A stretch of DNA of 64,000 bases from Gallionella sp. (lineage in GTDB: Bacteria > Pseudomonadota > Gammaproteobacteria > Burkholderiales > Gallionellaceae): assembly GCA_023229845.1 (NCBI GenBank), contig JALNYK010000017.1:1-64000 (forward strand), in the 5' to 3' direction. The notes under the pieces were generated by a model, which did not search any database, was not told the origin of the DNA, and saw nothing but the letters and a program-made list of their open reading frames with translations. A program made the translations under genes and the position numbers. Positions 15,227 through 24,079 of this stretch are shown here, in pieces; positions within the stretch are counted from its first letter, which is position 1; each line of letters starts with the position of its first letter.

Positions 15227-16425
15227 TCGCGTTGCTGATCGAGCGGGGGATGAAACAGGTGTTCCAGCAGCTTAAAGCGCACGTTCACGACATCGAGCAG
15301 CGGATTTTCCAATCCCGGTCCGAGCGCGGCGTCATGGCTACCTACCTGATCGCAGTCGCGCTGATAAGCATTGCGCTTGTGGTGCGGTTGCTGATGGCTC
15401 CCGTGGATGCCGGGTTGCAGTATGTGACTTTTTTCCCGGCGGTCACGCTCGCCGCGGTGGTGGGCGGATTCCGGCCCGGTCTGCTCGTGACGAGCATCGG
15501 CTTGATATTTGCCACGTATTTTTTTACGCCTCCCTATTTTTCGTTTTCAAGCGCAGCCTTGCATACGAGTTTCTGGTCGAACATGGTATTCCTTATGGAT
15601 GGAATTATCGTGAGCGCCTCCATCGAGGGCATGCATCGCTACCGAGCCAAATTCGCCGCCGAACTGGCCGAGGCCAAATATCAGGAAGCGCGCGTGGCGG
15701 AACTCAATAAGTCGCTGGACGAATTCACCTACATCGCAGCGCACGACCTCAAGGAACCGCTGCGCGGCATACACAACTATTCCAGCTTCCTCAAGGAAGA
15801 CCATGCGGCTCAGCTGGACGAGAGCGGTCGGCAATACATAGACCGCATCCAGCGGCTGGCGGAACGGCTATCCACGCTGATCGACAGCCTGATGGCCTAC
15901 TCTCGTCTGGGCGTAACGGAACTGGTCAAAGACAAGGTCGATGTGGATGCCGTGGTCGATGCGGTGGCGGAAGACCTGAGCCGTTTATGGACGAAAGAAG
16001 GCATAGAACTGCGCCGCAACGGCCCCCTGGGAATGGTGAAAGGCGACGCCATCCGTATCGGCGAGGTGTTCCAGAACCTGTTTACCAACGCGGCAAAATA
16101 CAACGACAAGCCTTCGAAGTGGATAGAGGTCGGCTGCGACCGCAGCGGGGCCGTCCCGGTTTTCTACGTCCGGGATAATGGCATCGGCATCCAGCCGCAC
16201 CATCGCGAGAATGTCTTCCGGATATTCAAGCGGCTGCATGAACAAAACAAATACGGCGGGGGCACCGGCGCCGGCCTGACCATCGTCAAGAAAATCATCG
16301 AGCGCTACGGCGGCCGTATCTGGCTGGAATCCGTCCCGGGAGAGGGAACGGCGTTTTACTTTACTTTGAGCGAGGGAAATAGTGGCAACGAACGAGACTC
16401 AACTTATGCTGATCGTCGAGGATAA
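15223..16425 (+). CDS. Membrane sensor histidine kinase (DUF4118-type)
   Basis: 400 aa. N-terminal hydrophobic helices (about 38-130, containing FFPAVTLAAVVGGFRPG and a TYFFTPPYFSF loop) resemble the DUF4118/KdpD-type membrane module. Then come a coiled segment, the phosphoacceptor helix FTYIAAHDLKEPLRG and an HATPase domain with NLFTNAAKYND, VRDNGIGI and GGTGAGLTIVKK. HDLKEPL marks the subfamily often paired with Rcp1-like single-domain regulators, and such a gene follows, overlapping by 44 bp. The GTG at 15223 overlaps the ald stop; the ATG at 15250 is an alternative start. Confidence 0.88.
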   Translation: MIALLIERGMKQVFQQLKAHVHDIEQRIFQSRSERGVMATYLIAVALISIALVVRLLMAPVDAGLQYVTFFPAVTLAAVVGGFRPGLLVTSIGLIFATYFFTPPYFSFSSAALHTSFWSNMVFLMDGIIVSASIEGMHRYRAKFAAELAEAKYQEARVAELNKSLDEFTYIAAHDLKEPLRGIHNYSSFLKEDHAAQLDESGRQYIDRIQRLAERLSTLIDSLMAYSRLGVTELVKDKVDVDAVVDAVAEDLSRLWTKEGIELRRNGPLGMVKGDAIRIGEVFQNLFTNAAKYNDKPSKWIEVGCDRSGAVPVFYVRDNGIGIQPHHRENVFRIFKRLHEQNKYGGGTGAGLTIVKKIIERYGGRIWLESVPGEGTAFYFTLSEGNSGNERDSTYADRRG

Positions 16426-16834
16426 CGACGACGATTACTTTGCCACCATGCGCGCCTTCGGCAAGGCCAATCTTGCCAATCCGGTGCGGCGTTGCACCAA
16501 TGGCGATCAGGCGCTCGATTACCTTTTTCAGCGCGGCGAGTTTTCCGCACCCGACGCGGCGCCTCGCCCCGGCATCATCCTGCTCGACTTGAATCTGCCC
16601 GGCGTGGACGGGAGGGACGTGCTGCGCACCATCAAGGAGAATCGGGATTTACGCAAGATTCCGGTCGTGGTCCTGACGACCTCCCATTCCGAACTGGATA
16701 TCGAGGAGTGCTATTCCGCGGGGGCGAATTCCTACGTGCAGAAACCGGTGAATTTCGAGGGGTTCATACAGGCGATTGCACGGCTTTCCGACTACTGGCT
16801 CAACGTTGCCATCTTGCCCAAGAGCATCAAATAG
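16382..16834 (+). CDS. Single-domain response regulator (Rcp1/CheY-like)
   Basis: 150-aa stand-alone receiver domain. Acidic pocket VEDNDDD, phosphoacceptor Asp69 in LLDLNLPG, VLTTSHS, and Lys in SYVQKPVNF. It has the long loop before the aspartate (FQRGEFSAPDAAPRPG) typical of Rcp1-type regulators of phytochrome-like kinases. The GTG start at 16382 has GAGGG upstream and overlaps the kinase gene. It probably receives phosphate from the preceding kinase and passes it to the hybrid kinase or acts by protein contact. Confidence 0.88.
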   Translation: MATNETQLMLIVEDNDDDYFATMRAFGKANLANPVRRCTNGDQALDYLFQRGEFSAPDAAPRPGIILLDLNLPGVDGRDVLRTIKENRDLRKIPVVVLTTSHSELDIEECYSAGANSYVQKPVNFEGFIQAIARLSDYWLNVAILPKSIK

Positions 16835-16842
16835 AGCCGCCC

Positions 16843-19800
16843 ATGAGCGCAACCATACTCGTCATCGACGACAACGCTGACGATCAGCTCCTCTATCGGC
16901 GCGTCTTCAGGGATAGCGGCAACGACTTCCGCCTGGAAATGGCCGCGACGGCGGAGGTCGGCTTTGCCTACCTAGCCGATGCCGACTCGAAACGCCCCGA
17001 CCTGATCTTGCTCGATTACAACCTGCCGGATATGGATGGACTCAGCTTCATGCAGAGGCTGCCCGAATGTGCGGACACGTCCATACCCATCGTCATGCTG
17101 ACCGGTGAACGCAACGCGGCGGTAGCGGTGGATGTGATGAAGCAGGGTGCTGCCGATTATTTGGTCAAGGACACCGCCGGACTCTACCTTCGCCTGCTGC
17201 CGACGGTGGTCGAGCGCGTCATGACCGCCTCTGCGCAACGCGAAGAAACCCGGCGTTTGCAGCAGGAAACCGAGGCGCTGCTGCGCCGCAACCGGGCATT
17301 GATGAAGAACGCCAAGGACGGCATCCATGTAATGGATGTCGAAGGAAATCTGCTGGAAGCCAACGATGCGTTCTACCGCATGCTGGGCTATACCGCAGAG
17401 GAGGCGCTCGGCCTCAACGTGGCCGACTGGAATGTGCAATGGACGAAGGAAGAACTGCGGGCGCAGTTCAAATCCATGGTCGGCAAGAGCGCGGTGTTCG
17501 AAACCAGGCACCGGCGCAAAGACGGCACGCTGATCGATATCGAAATCAGCACTTCCAGTGTCCAGATAGACGGGCGGAATCTTTTTTTTGCTTCAAGCCG
17601 CGACATCACCGAGCGCAAAATGGCCGAACAAGCGTTGCTGAAAAACGAAGCGAATCTGCGTGCCATTCTGGACAACTCGCCCTATCTGACCTGGCTGAAA
17701 GACACCGAAGGCCGTTACATCACGATCAACAAGGTGTTCGCCGATTATCTCCGTCTGGAGGATGCCAGTCAGGTCGCGGGCAAGACCGATCTCGATCTGC
17801 AACCGCAAGAACTGGCGGAAAAATACCGCGCCGACGATGTCGAGGTGATGGAGGCAAGGCAACAGAAGCATGTCGAGGAATCGGCATTCGATGGCAATAC
17901 GGTTCACTGGGTGGAAACATACAAGACTCCCATTATCGATGCGCAAGGCAATGTTCTGGGCACCGCCGGCTTTGCCAGAGACATCACCGAGCGCAAGATG
18001 GCCGAGCAGGCCATGCAGCAGGAGAACGAAGCCGAGCGCCAGCATGCGGAAGAAGCGCTGCGAATTAGCGCGCTAAGACATCAGTTGCTGTTCGAGAGCT
18101 CGCGCGATGCCCTGATGCTGGCTGCGCCGCCATCCTGGAAATTCACCGCTGCGAATCAGGCGACCCTGCAATTGTTCGGCGCAGCCAGCCTCGCCGAATT
18201 CACCGCGCTTGGGCCGTGGGACGTTTCGCCGGAGCGGCAGCCGGACGGACGCCTCTCCAGCGAGAGGGCGCAGGAAATGCTTGCGATAGCCATTCGCGAT
18301 GGCTCCAATTCTTTTGAATGGGAGCACCAGCGCCTGAACGGCGAAACGTTTTCTGCCGATGTGCAGATAACCCGCCAGGAGGTGGGAGGGGAGCTGTTTT
18401 TGCAAGCCACGGTGCGCGATATCACCGAGCGCAAGCAGACGGCGGCAGAGCTGCACAGGCTGAACCGGGCGCTCAGGCTGTTGAGTGCCTGCGATACGGT
18501 GCTGGTGCATGCCGCTGAAGAGGCACCGCTGCTGGCGAAAATCTGCCAGTTGGTCGTGGAAACAGGCGGTTACCACATGGCCTGGATAGGGATGGCCGAG
18601 TACGATCAGGAGAAAAGCGTTCATCCGGTTGCGCAATGCGGTTTCGAGGATGGCTACCTGAACAACGCCAACATCAGCTGGGCCGACGATACGGAACGGG
18701 GACGCGGCCCCATCGGCATCGCAATAAGAACAGGCGCTACGCAAATCAACCATGATTTCGAGAATAATCCCCTGTTGGCGCCATGGCGCGAGGCTGCGTT
18801 GGCGCGCGGTTACCGCTCGAGTATCGCCTTGCCGCTCAAGATTTATGGGCGAACATTTGCGACTCTGTCCATTTATTCCGCCGCATCCGATTCCTTCAAT
18901 TCCAGCGAGGTGGCGCTGCTGGAGGAACTCGCAGACAACATGTCCTATGGGATATCGGCGCTGCGCTTGCGCATCGAACACGATCAGGCGGTGGAAAAGC
19001 TGCACAAGTCGGCGCAAGAAATCGAAGGCCTTTACAACCAGGCCCCCTGCGGTTACCACTCTCTGGATGCGGACGGCATCGTTCGCAGCATCAACGACAC
19101 CGAACTTGCGTGGCTGGGCTATACGCGGGACGAGGTGGTCGGAAAAATGAAATTTACCGAGTTGATTTCGCCCGCGCGCATTCCGGATTTCCAGAGAACC
19201 TTCTCGCAATTGAAGCAGCAGGGATTTGTCCGCGACATCGAGAGCGAACAGATGCGCAAGGATGGCACGCTGTTTTCCGTGCTGATCAACGCGACTGCCA
19301 TTTACGATGCCGACGGCAATTACCTGATGAGCCGCTCGACGCTGGTCGATATCACCAAGCGCAAGCAGGCGGAAGAGAAGCTGCGCAAAAACGATGTCCG
19401 GCTGCGCGCGCTGGTCGGCAACCTGCCCGGCACGGTGTTCGAGATGGCGGTGGGCGAGGGCGGCGAGGTCTCGTTGCCGTATGTCAGCGTAGGCGTAGCC
19501 GCGTTGTTCGGCGCGACGGCAGACGAGCTAATGAGCAAACCGGAGTCGCTGTACGGCTGCGTGGATGCCGAAGACGCGCCGGGTTTCGAGGCCAGCCGGG
19601 CCATATCCGCGCGAACCCTGGAAGTATGGGACTGGGAGGGGCGCATCAATACCGCGACTCAGCACGGGAAGTGGCTCAGCTTGCGTGCCACGCCGCACCG
19701 GCAGGAGGACGGTTCGGTGGTCTGGGGCGGCGTTATCCTCAACATCACCCAATGCAAGCGCGCGGAACTCGAGCTCATCAAGTCCCAGCAGTTGCTGCGC

Positions 19801-20466
19801 AACCTGATCCTGCAGAGCGAGATGGTGCGCGACGACGAGCGCAAACGGATTGCCCGCGAGCTGCATGATGAGTTGGGCCAACTGCTGACCGCATTACGCA
19901 TGAACATTTCACTGATGCGCATCAAGCTGGGCGAAAGCGACGCGGAACTGAAAACCATCATAAGCAGGGTCACCGGGCTGCTGGATCAGTCCATTCGATG
20001 TACGCGCCACGTCGTGACCAATCTGCGTCCCGTTGCGCTTGACATGGGTGTTGTTCCCGCCATCAGATGGTTATGCGATGAATTTGCCGAACATACCGGC
20101 ACTCCCTGTGTTTTGCATGCGGCAGAAACAGAAGTTCATCTGGACGAGGTGCTTGAGATGACGGCATTTCGCGTGGTGCAGGAAGCCCTGACCAACGCGG
20201 CTCGCTATGCCGAAGCAAGCCGGGTTGAAGTTGTCCTTGGGCAGGATGCCGGCAATTTTTTCGTTACCGTGAAGGATAACGGCAACGGGTTCGATTGCAC
20301 GGCCAGTCACAAGCCCAAATCCTTCGGCCTGCTTGGAATGCGTGAACGTGCCATCGCACTGGGGGGCGCTGTGGATATCCATAGCGCACCGCAGCAGGGA
20401 ACGCAGATATCCTTTGTTGTGCCCAATAATCGAAATCTCCCCGATATGAAGGGTGACCATCCATGA
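16843..20466 (+). CDS. Receiver-PAS-GAF histidine kinase (HisKA_3/NarX type), 1207 aa
   Basis: Large soluble sensor kinase. In order: receiver domain (Asp58 in LILLDYNLPD); three PAS domains, the first two ending in DITERKMAEQA; a GAF domain near 545-710 (MAWIGMAEYDQEK); two further PAS domains; then HisKA_3 (RKRIARELHDELGQLLT) and an HATPase domain with ALTNAARYAEA, VKDNGNGF and FGLLGMRERA. No membrane segments are seen. The kinase core is of the NarX/DegS type that pairs with LuxR-type regulators, and such a gene follows 13 bp downstream. I chose the ATG at 16843 because the receiver starts there. Confidence 0.9.
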   Translation: MSATILVIDDNADDQLLYRRVFRDSGNDFRLEMAATAEVGFAYLADADSKRPDLILLDYNLPDMDGLSFMQRLPECADTSIPIVMLTGERNAAVAVDVMKQGAADYLVKDTAGLYLRLLPTVVERVMTASAQREETRRLQQETEALLRRNRALMKNAKDGIHVMDVEGNLLEANDAFYRMLGYTAEEALGLNVADWNVQWTKEELRAQFKSMVGKSAVFETRHRRKDGTLIDIEISTSSVQIDGRNLFFASSRDITERKMAEQALLKNEANLRAILDNSPYLTWLKDTEGRYITINKVFADYLRLEDASQVAGKTDLDLQPQELAEKYRADDVEVMEARQQKHVEESAFDGNTVHWVETYKTPIIDAQGNVLGTAGFARDITERKMAEQAMQQENEAERQHAEEALRISALRHQLLFESSRDALMLAAPPSWKFTAANQATLQLFGAASLAEFTALGPWDVSPERQPDGRLSSERAQEMLAIAIRDGSNSFEWEHQRLNGETFSADVQITRQEVGGELFLQATVRDITERKQTAAELHRLNRALRLLSACDTVLVHAAEEAPLLAKICQLVVETGGYHMAWIGMAEYDQEKSVHPVAQCGFEDGYLNNANISWADDTERGRGPIGIAIRTGATQINHDFENNPLLAPWREAALARGYRSSIALPLKIYGRTFATLSIYSAASDSFNSSEVALLEELADNMSYGISALRLRIEHDQAVEKLHKSAQEIEGLYNQAPCGYHSLDADGIVRSINDTELAWLGYTRDEVVGKMKFTELISPARIPDFQRTFSQLKQQGFVRDIESEQMRKDGTLFSVLINATAIYDADGNYLMSRSTLVDITKRKQAEEKLRKNDVRLRALVGNLPGTVFEMAVGEGGEVSLPYVSVGVAALFGATADELMSKPESLYGCVDAEDAPGFEASRAISARTLEVWDWEGRINTATQHGKWLSLRATPHRQEDGSVVWGGVILNITQCKRAELELIKSQQLLRNLILQSEMVRDDERKRIARELHDELGQLLTALRMNISLMRIKLGESDAELKTIISRVTGLLDQSIRCTRHVVTNLRPVALDMGVVPAIRWLCDEFAEHTGTPCVLHAAETEVHLDEVLEMTAFRVVQEALTNAARYAEASRVEVVLGQDAGNFFVTVKDNGNGFDCTASHKPKSFGLLGMRERAIALGGAVDIHSAPQQGTQISFVVPNNRNLPDMKGDHP

Positions 20467-20479
20467 AGGGTGACTATCC

Positions 20480-20974
20480 ATGATCCGCCTTGTCATGGCC
20501 GACGATCATCCTGTCGTGCGCGAGATCACCGGGTATGTTCTGGCGCTTGCGCCCGATGTTGAGCTGGTTGGAGAGGCAGTCAACGGCGAAGAGGTATTGA
20601 ATCGGGTGCGTGATGGCCAGTTCGATCTGCTGTTGCTCGATATGAATATGCCGGGCATAAGCGGCGTAGAGCTGATCGAACGCGTCAAGCTATGCCGCGC
20701 AACGCTCCCCATTCTGGTCTATACCATGCACAACGATGTGCAAGTCGCAATGCGCGTCATTAAAGCCGGAGCTTCCGGCCTGCTTACCAAGGATAGCGAT
20801 CCTGAACAGCTGTTGGCGGCGATACGCAAGGTGAGTGCAGGAGGAAAATACCTGGATCCGGCGGTGGTCGAGCAAATAGCCATGGACTTTGAGTCGTCGA
20901 ATTTGCAGTTGCCTCAGACCTCGCTTGCAGACCGTGAGATGGAGGTGTTTCGTCTGTTGGTTGAGGGCAAATAA
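20480..20974 (+). CDS. LuxR/NarL-type response regulator truncated in the HTH domain
   Basis: 164 aa. The receiver domain is intact (ADDHP, phosphoacceptor Asp54 in LLLDMNMPG, LLTKD) and is followed by the beginning of a LuxR-type HTH (SLADREMEVFRLLVEGK). A TAA at 20972-20974 then ends the frame, so the recognition helix is missing; about 45 more residues are expected. In another frame the next bases read NSAI and, further on, RRMSQKLL, resembling the lost HTH, which suggests frameshift decay. It lies 13 bp after its probable cognate kinase. It may still act as a phosphate sink, or it may be a recent pseudogene. Confidence 0.8.
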   Translation: MIRLVMADDHPVVREITGYVLALAPDVELVGEAVNGEEVLNRVRDGQFDLLLLDMNMPGISGVELIERVKLCRATLPILVYTMHNDVQVAMRVIKAGASGLLTKDSDPEQLLAAIRKVSAGGKYLDPAVVEQIAMDFESSNLQLPQTSLADREMEVFRLLVEGK

Positions 20975-21069
20975 TTCTGCGATCATCGTGGTCATAGCTG
21001 TCTGGAACCGATGTCGCAATCTCTCTGCGAGAGCGATGGGCCTGACACGGCGCATGTCGCAGAAACTGC

Positions 21070-22224
21070 TCAGGTCGGGCAGTCGACCATCAGCAGCGTG
21101 ATGTCGTCGAAGGCATGCCTTGATCCGAGATGGTTATTCAATGCTGCACGCAGCGCTTCATAGCGTTCGTTCGCGAGGTTCTTCTTGATGATCTCCTTGA
21201 TGCTGTTGCTGCCGAAAGCTTCGCCGCTTTCGTTTTCCGCTTCCGGTATCCCGTCGGAATAGACGACCAGCTGGCTGTGCTCGCTCCACTGGAAAATTTC
21301 GGTCTGTGCGGTGAACGTGCGGTCGAGTATGCCCAGCGGCAGATTGACCGAATTGAACGAGTGGGCGACGTCGCCGTTCGGGCCGACCAGCAATGCCGCC
21401 GGAATGCCGCCGTTCCAGACTTCGACCACATGGTTGCGGTTGTCGATGCAGGCGATCAGCGCGGCCACATAGCGGTCGATCGGAGATTGCTCTTTGACCG
21501 CCCAGTTCATCTCCTCGACGATCAAGGGAACCGGCAGGCTTTTTTCCACCATGCTGTAGAAAATGTGGTTTATCGGCAGCAGGTTGAGTGCGGCAGGCAG
21601 GCCGTGTCCGGTCGAATCCGCCAGCATCACGTATAGCCTTCCGTCCTGCGTGCGCGAGGCAGCGATCAGGTCGCCTCCGACGACATCGGTGGGCTGGAGC
21701 CAGTACTGGATTTGCGGGTCGGCCAGACGTTCCGGACGCATCATGCGCAGCATCAGGTCGGCGACTAACCTGCGTTCTTCCTCTGCCGCCTGATGATAGG
21801 CTTCGAGTTGCGCCTTGCTGGCGACAAAGGCGCGTGCATTGAACAGGATCTCCGCCTGCCTGGAGATTGCAGCCTGGAGTTTCTCCAGATTGATAGGCTT
21901 GAGCACATATTCGTCGATGCCGATGCCGATCGCACGAAGCAGATAATCCGTATCGTTAAAGGCTGTCGTCAGGATGATGGGTGTGGCCGGACTGTCGGCC
22001 TTGACCGTTGCGGCAAATTCCAGACCGTCCATCTCCGGCATCATGATGTCGCTGACGATCATGTCCGGGCGCTGGGCACGGTAAAGCTCCAGGGCTTCGC
22101 GGCCGTTCTCCGCCAATATCAGACGGGCGCATCGATGCGACAGAAAGTGCGCGACCTGACTGCGGATGCTGGGATCGTCCTCGGTATAAAGGATGACCAG
22201 TTCTGCCAGATGATTGTTCGTCAT
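21070..22224 (-). CDS. Receiver domain plus PP2C (RsbU/SpoIIE-like) phosphatase
   Basis: 384-aa regulator. The N-terminal receiver (YTEDDPS; phosphoacceptor Asp in VSDIMMPEMDG; LKPIN) is joined by a coiled linker to a SpoIIE-type serine phosphatase (DVVGGDLI, LADSTGHGLPAAL, YSDGIPEA, DDITLLMVD). It probably dephosphorylates an anti-anti-sigma or STAS target when phosphorylated by its partner kinase. The ATG overlaps the upstream kinase stop codon (ATGA), and GGAGAAG precedes it. No STAS or anti-sigma gene is adjacent. It is convergent with the truncated LuxR-type regulator. Confidence 0.9.
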   Translation of the reverse strand: MTNNHLAELVILYTEDDPSIRSQVAHFLSHRCARLILAENGREALELYRAQRPDMIVSDIMMPEMDGLEFAATVKADSPATPIILTTAFNDTDYLLRAIGIGIDEYVLKPINLEKLQAAISRQAEILFNARAFVASKAQLEAYHQAAEEERRLVADLMLRMMRPERLADPQIQYWLQPTDVVGGDLIAASRTQDGRLYVMLADSTGHGLPAALNLLPINHIFYSMVEKSLPVPLIVEEMNWAVKEQSPIDRYVAALIACIDNRNHVVEVWNGGIPAALLVGPNGDVAHSFNSVNLPLGILDRTFTAQTEIFQWSEHSQLVVYSDGIPEAENESGEAFGSNSIKEIIKKNLANERYEALRAALNNHLGSRHAFDDITLLMVDCPT

Positions 22225-23759
22225 GTCTTCTCCGTTCCGCTTTCGGCGCCCGACCTCAGCGGAATGCTGATCGTGAATTCCGCGCCATCGGCAGTGTTGC
22301 GGCAGACGATGCTGCCGTCCATGTGCTTTTCGATGATGGTCTTGCTCATGTACAGGCCGATTCCGGTGCCGCTGGCCTTGGTGGTGAAATAGGGATCGAA
22401 GATTTTTTCCATCGCCCCATCCGGGATGCCGCCCGCGTTGTCGCGAATGACGACTAGCCCGGTATATTCGGTTTCCCTGAGTTCGACTTCTATCCTGCGT
22501 TGATGCGGCTGGTTGTCCACCAGCGCATCCTTGGCGTTCGCCAGCACGTTGAGGATGACCTGGGAAAATTCGTTGGCATGACCGAAGGCCTCCAGCCCCA
22601 GGTCCTTGCCCATCGCGACCTGAATGTTGTTGTTTTTCAGCGTCGCTTCCAGCAGTTGCAGGGAGTCGCTGACCGCCTGATGCAGGTTGAACCGCACCTT
22701 GGCCTTGTCGGGGCGGAAGAAATTGCGGAAGTCGTCTATCGTCTCGGACATCTGCGTCACGCATTGCTGCGCGGTGTCGACATATTTCTCCAACGATTCC
22801 CGGTTCAACTCGTTCTCCCGGTAATCCAGCATGATGTTCTGCACCACCAGCCCCAGCGTGCTCAAAGGTTGACGCCACTGGTGGGCGATGTTGCTGATCA
22901 TCTCCCCCATTGCGGCGCTACGGCTTTGCTGGATCAGCAGTCGCTCCTTCTCGATGTTCTGTTGCGTCTGCTCGTCCACCCGTTGCTCCAGCGAGGTGTT
23001 GACCGTTTTAAGTTGCCGGAGCGCCTTGTTCAGCTCGATGTTTGCCTTTTCCAGCTGATTGCGGGCCTCTTCAGTCTCGGCTTTTTGCCGCGACAGTTGC
23101 TGGAGCAGATCGGAGTTTTCGAAACGCTGCCGGAGTGAAAGCACGAAGGTCCGGTTCAATCCATGCCCTGCATACATGGTAACCGCGGTGAACACGAACA
23201 GCATCAGCGCCAGCAACCAGTGATGTGTGTCGTTCTCGAGCGCCACCTGCGCGATCAGCGGAACCATCAGGCCCAGCACAAAGCCATACAACGACGGAGG
23301 ATGCACCGGATTCATCGTGACCGCGCCGGCAGACAGTCCCAGCATCACGCTGATCAGGACGCTCTGTTCGTTGATATCGATCGGAAAAAAAACGATGGCG
23401 CCTACTGCCCACAGAAGCCCTCCCCCGAGTGCGAAGACGGTGAAGTGGACATGCCAATCCACACATTCGGCTAGCGTATCCAGCCTGCTCTTGTCCCGCT
23501 TCCATTTGACCAGTTCCACCGCATGAAACGCATAGAAAGTCGCGAGCCACAACAGCAGCCAGTAATGGGGAGCGTGATTCCAGTACAGCCAGACAAACAG
23601 CGGTTGCAGAACGATCTGGCTCAGGATCAGCGAAGGATACATCGACATCCTGGTGCGGAGTTGCTCGGCACGGATGCGCAGATTGGCCTCGTCTATGCGG
23701 AAACTGAAACAGTAGAAACACAATCCGAAAGGAAGACGACGGGAGAGCGGGGTAAGCAT
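22221..23759 (-). CDS. Membrane sensor histidine kinase (HQWRQPL type)
   Basis: 512 aa. The N-terminal half has about six hydrophobic helices (for example LLLWLATFYAFHAVEL and LLALMLFVFTAVTMYAGH) forming a membrane sensory module. A coiled coil follows, then the phosphoacceptor SNIAHQWRQPLSTLGL and an HATPase domain with NVLANAKDALVDN, VIRDNAGGIP and GTGIGLYMSK. It overlaps the downstream receiver-phosphatase gene by four bases, so the two are a pair. AGGAG lies seven bases before the ATG, and a 15-bp palindrome lies immediately upstream. Confidence 0.9.
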   Translation of the reverse strand: MLTPLSRRLPFGLCFYCFSFRIDEANLRIRAEQLRTRMSMYPSLILSQIVLQPLFVWLYWNHAPHYWLLLWLATFYAFHAVELVKWKRDKSRLDTLAECVDWHVHFTVFALGGGLLWAVGAIVFFPIDINEQSVLISVMLGLSAGAVTMNPVHPPSLYGFVLGLMVPLIAQVALENDTHHWLLALMLFVFTAVTMYAGHGLNRTFVLSLRQRFENSDLLQQLSRQKAETEEARNQLEKANIELNKALRQLKTVNTSLEQRVDEQTQQNIEKERLLIQQSRSAAMGEMISNIAHQWRQPLSTLGLVVQNIMLDYRENELNRESLEKYVDTAQQCVTQMSETIDDFRNFFRPDKAKVRFNLHQAVSDSLQLLEATLKNNNIQVAMGKDLGLEAFGHANEFSQVILNVLANAKDALVDNQPHQRRIEVELRETEYTGLVVIRDNAGGIPDGAMEKIFDPYFTTKASGTGIGLYMSKTIIEKHMDGSIVCRNTADGAEFTISIPLRSGAESGTEKT

Positions 23760-23772
23760 CGCTCACTCCTGA

Positions 23773-23787
23773 CGATTACGGTAATCG
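23773..23787. promoter_or_regulatory. 15-bp palindrome upstream of the kinase gene
   Basis: CGATTACGGTAATCG is a perfect inverted repeat around one central base, 13 bp upstream of the kinase start codon. It could be an operator. The rest of the 320-bp divergent region to 24079 shows nothing else I can name. Confidence 0.35.
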
Positions 23788-24079
23788 CGGATGATGTCGC
23801 CGCGCGCTGTATTCGGACCCATGCCTCATCCTTTGCTTACGGTTGGATTGAGAATTGCAGATCATGGTCGCGAGCCTTAGTCGGTACAGGATATTCCCCA
23901 AGCGCAATCTGCGCGGGTAGTTTATGCCTGTTCCCATTCGCTTTCCATAGGGCGATTACTATTCCGCATCATCATCGCTGCGCATGTATATTCCCCGGCG
24001 CTGGAGCATAATCAGCGGCAATGAAGTCGGAGCAGGTGTCGGCGGAGACATCGGTTCGCACAGGGCAAGGAGGGCTGTT

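Noticed and set aside
15223..20974. Phytochrome system, suggested by the Rcp1-like regulator
   Set aside because: No bilin-binding GAF/PHY domain is visible in either kinase; the first kinase has a DUF4118-type membrane module instead.
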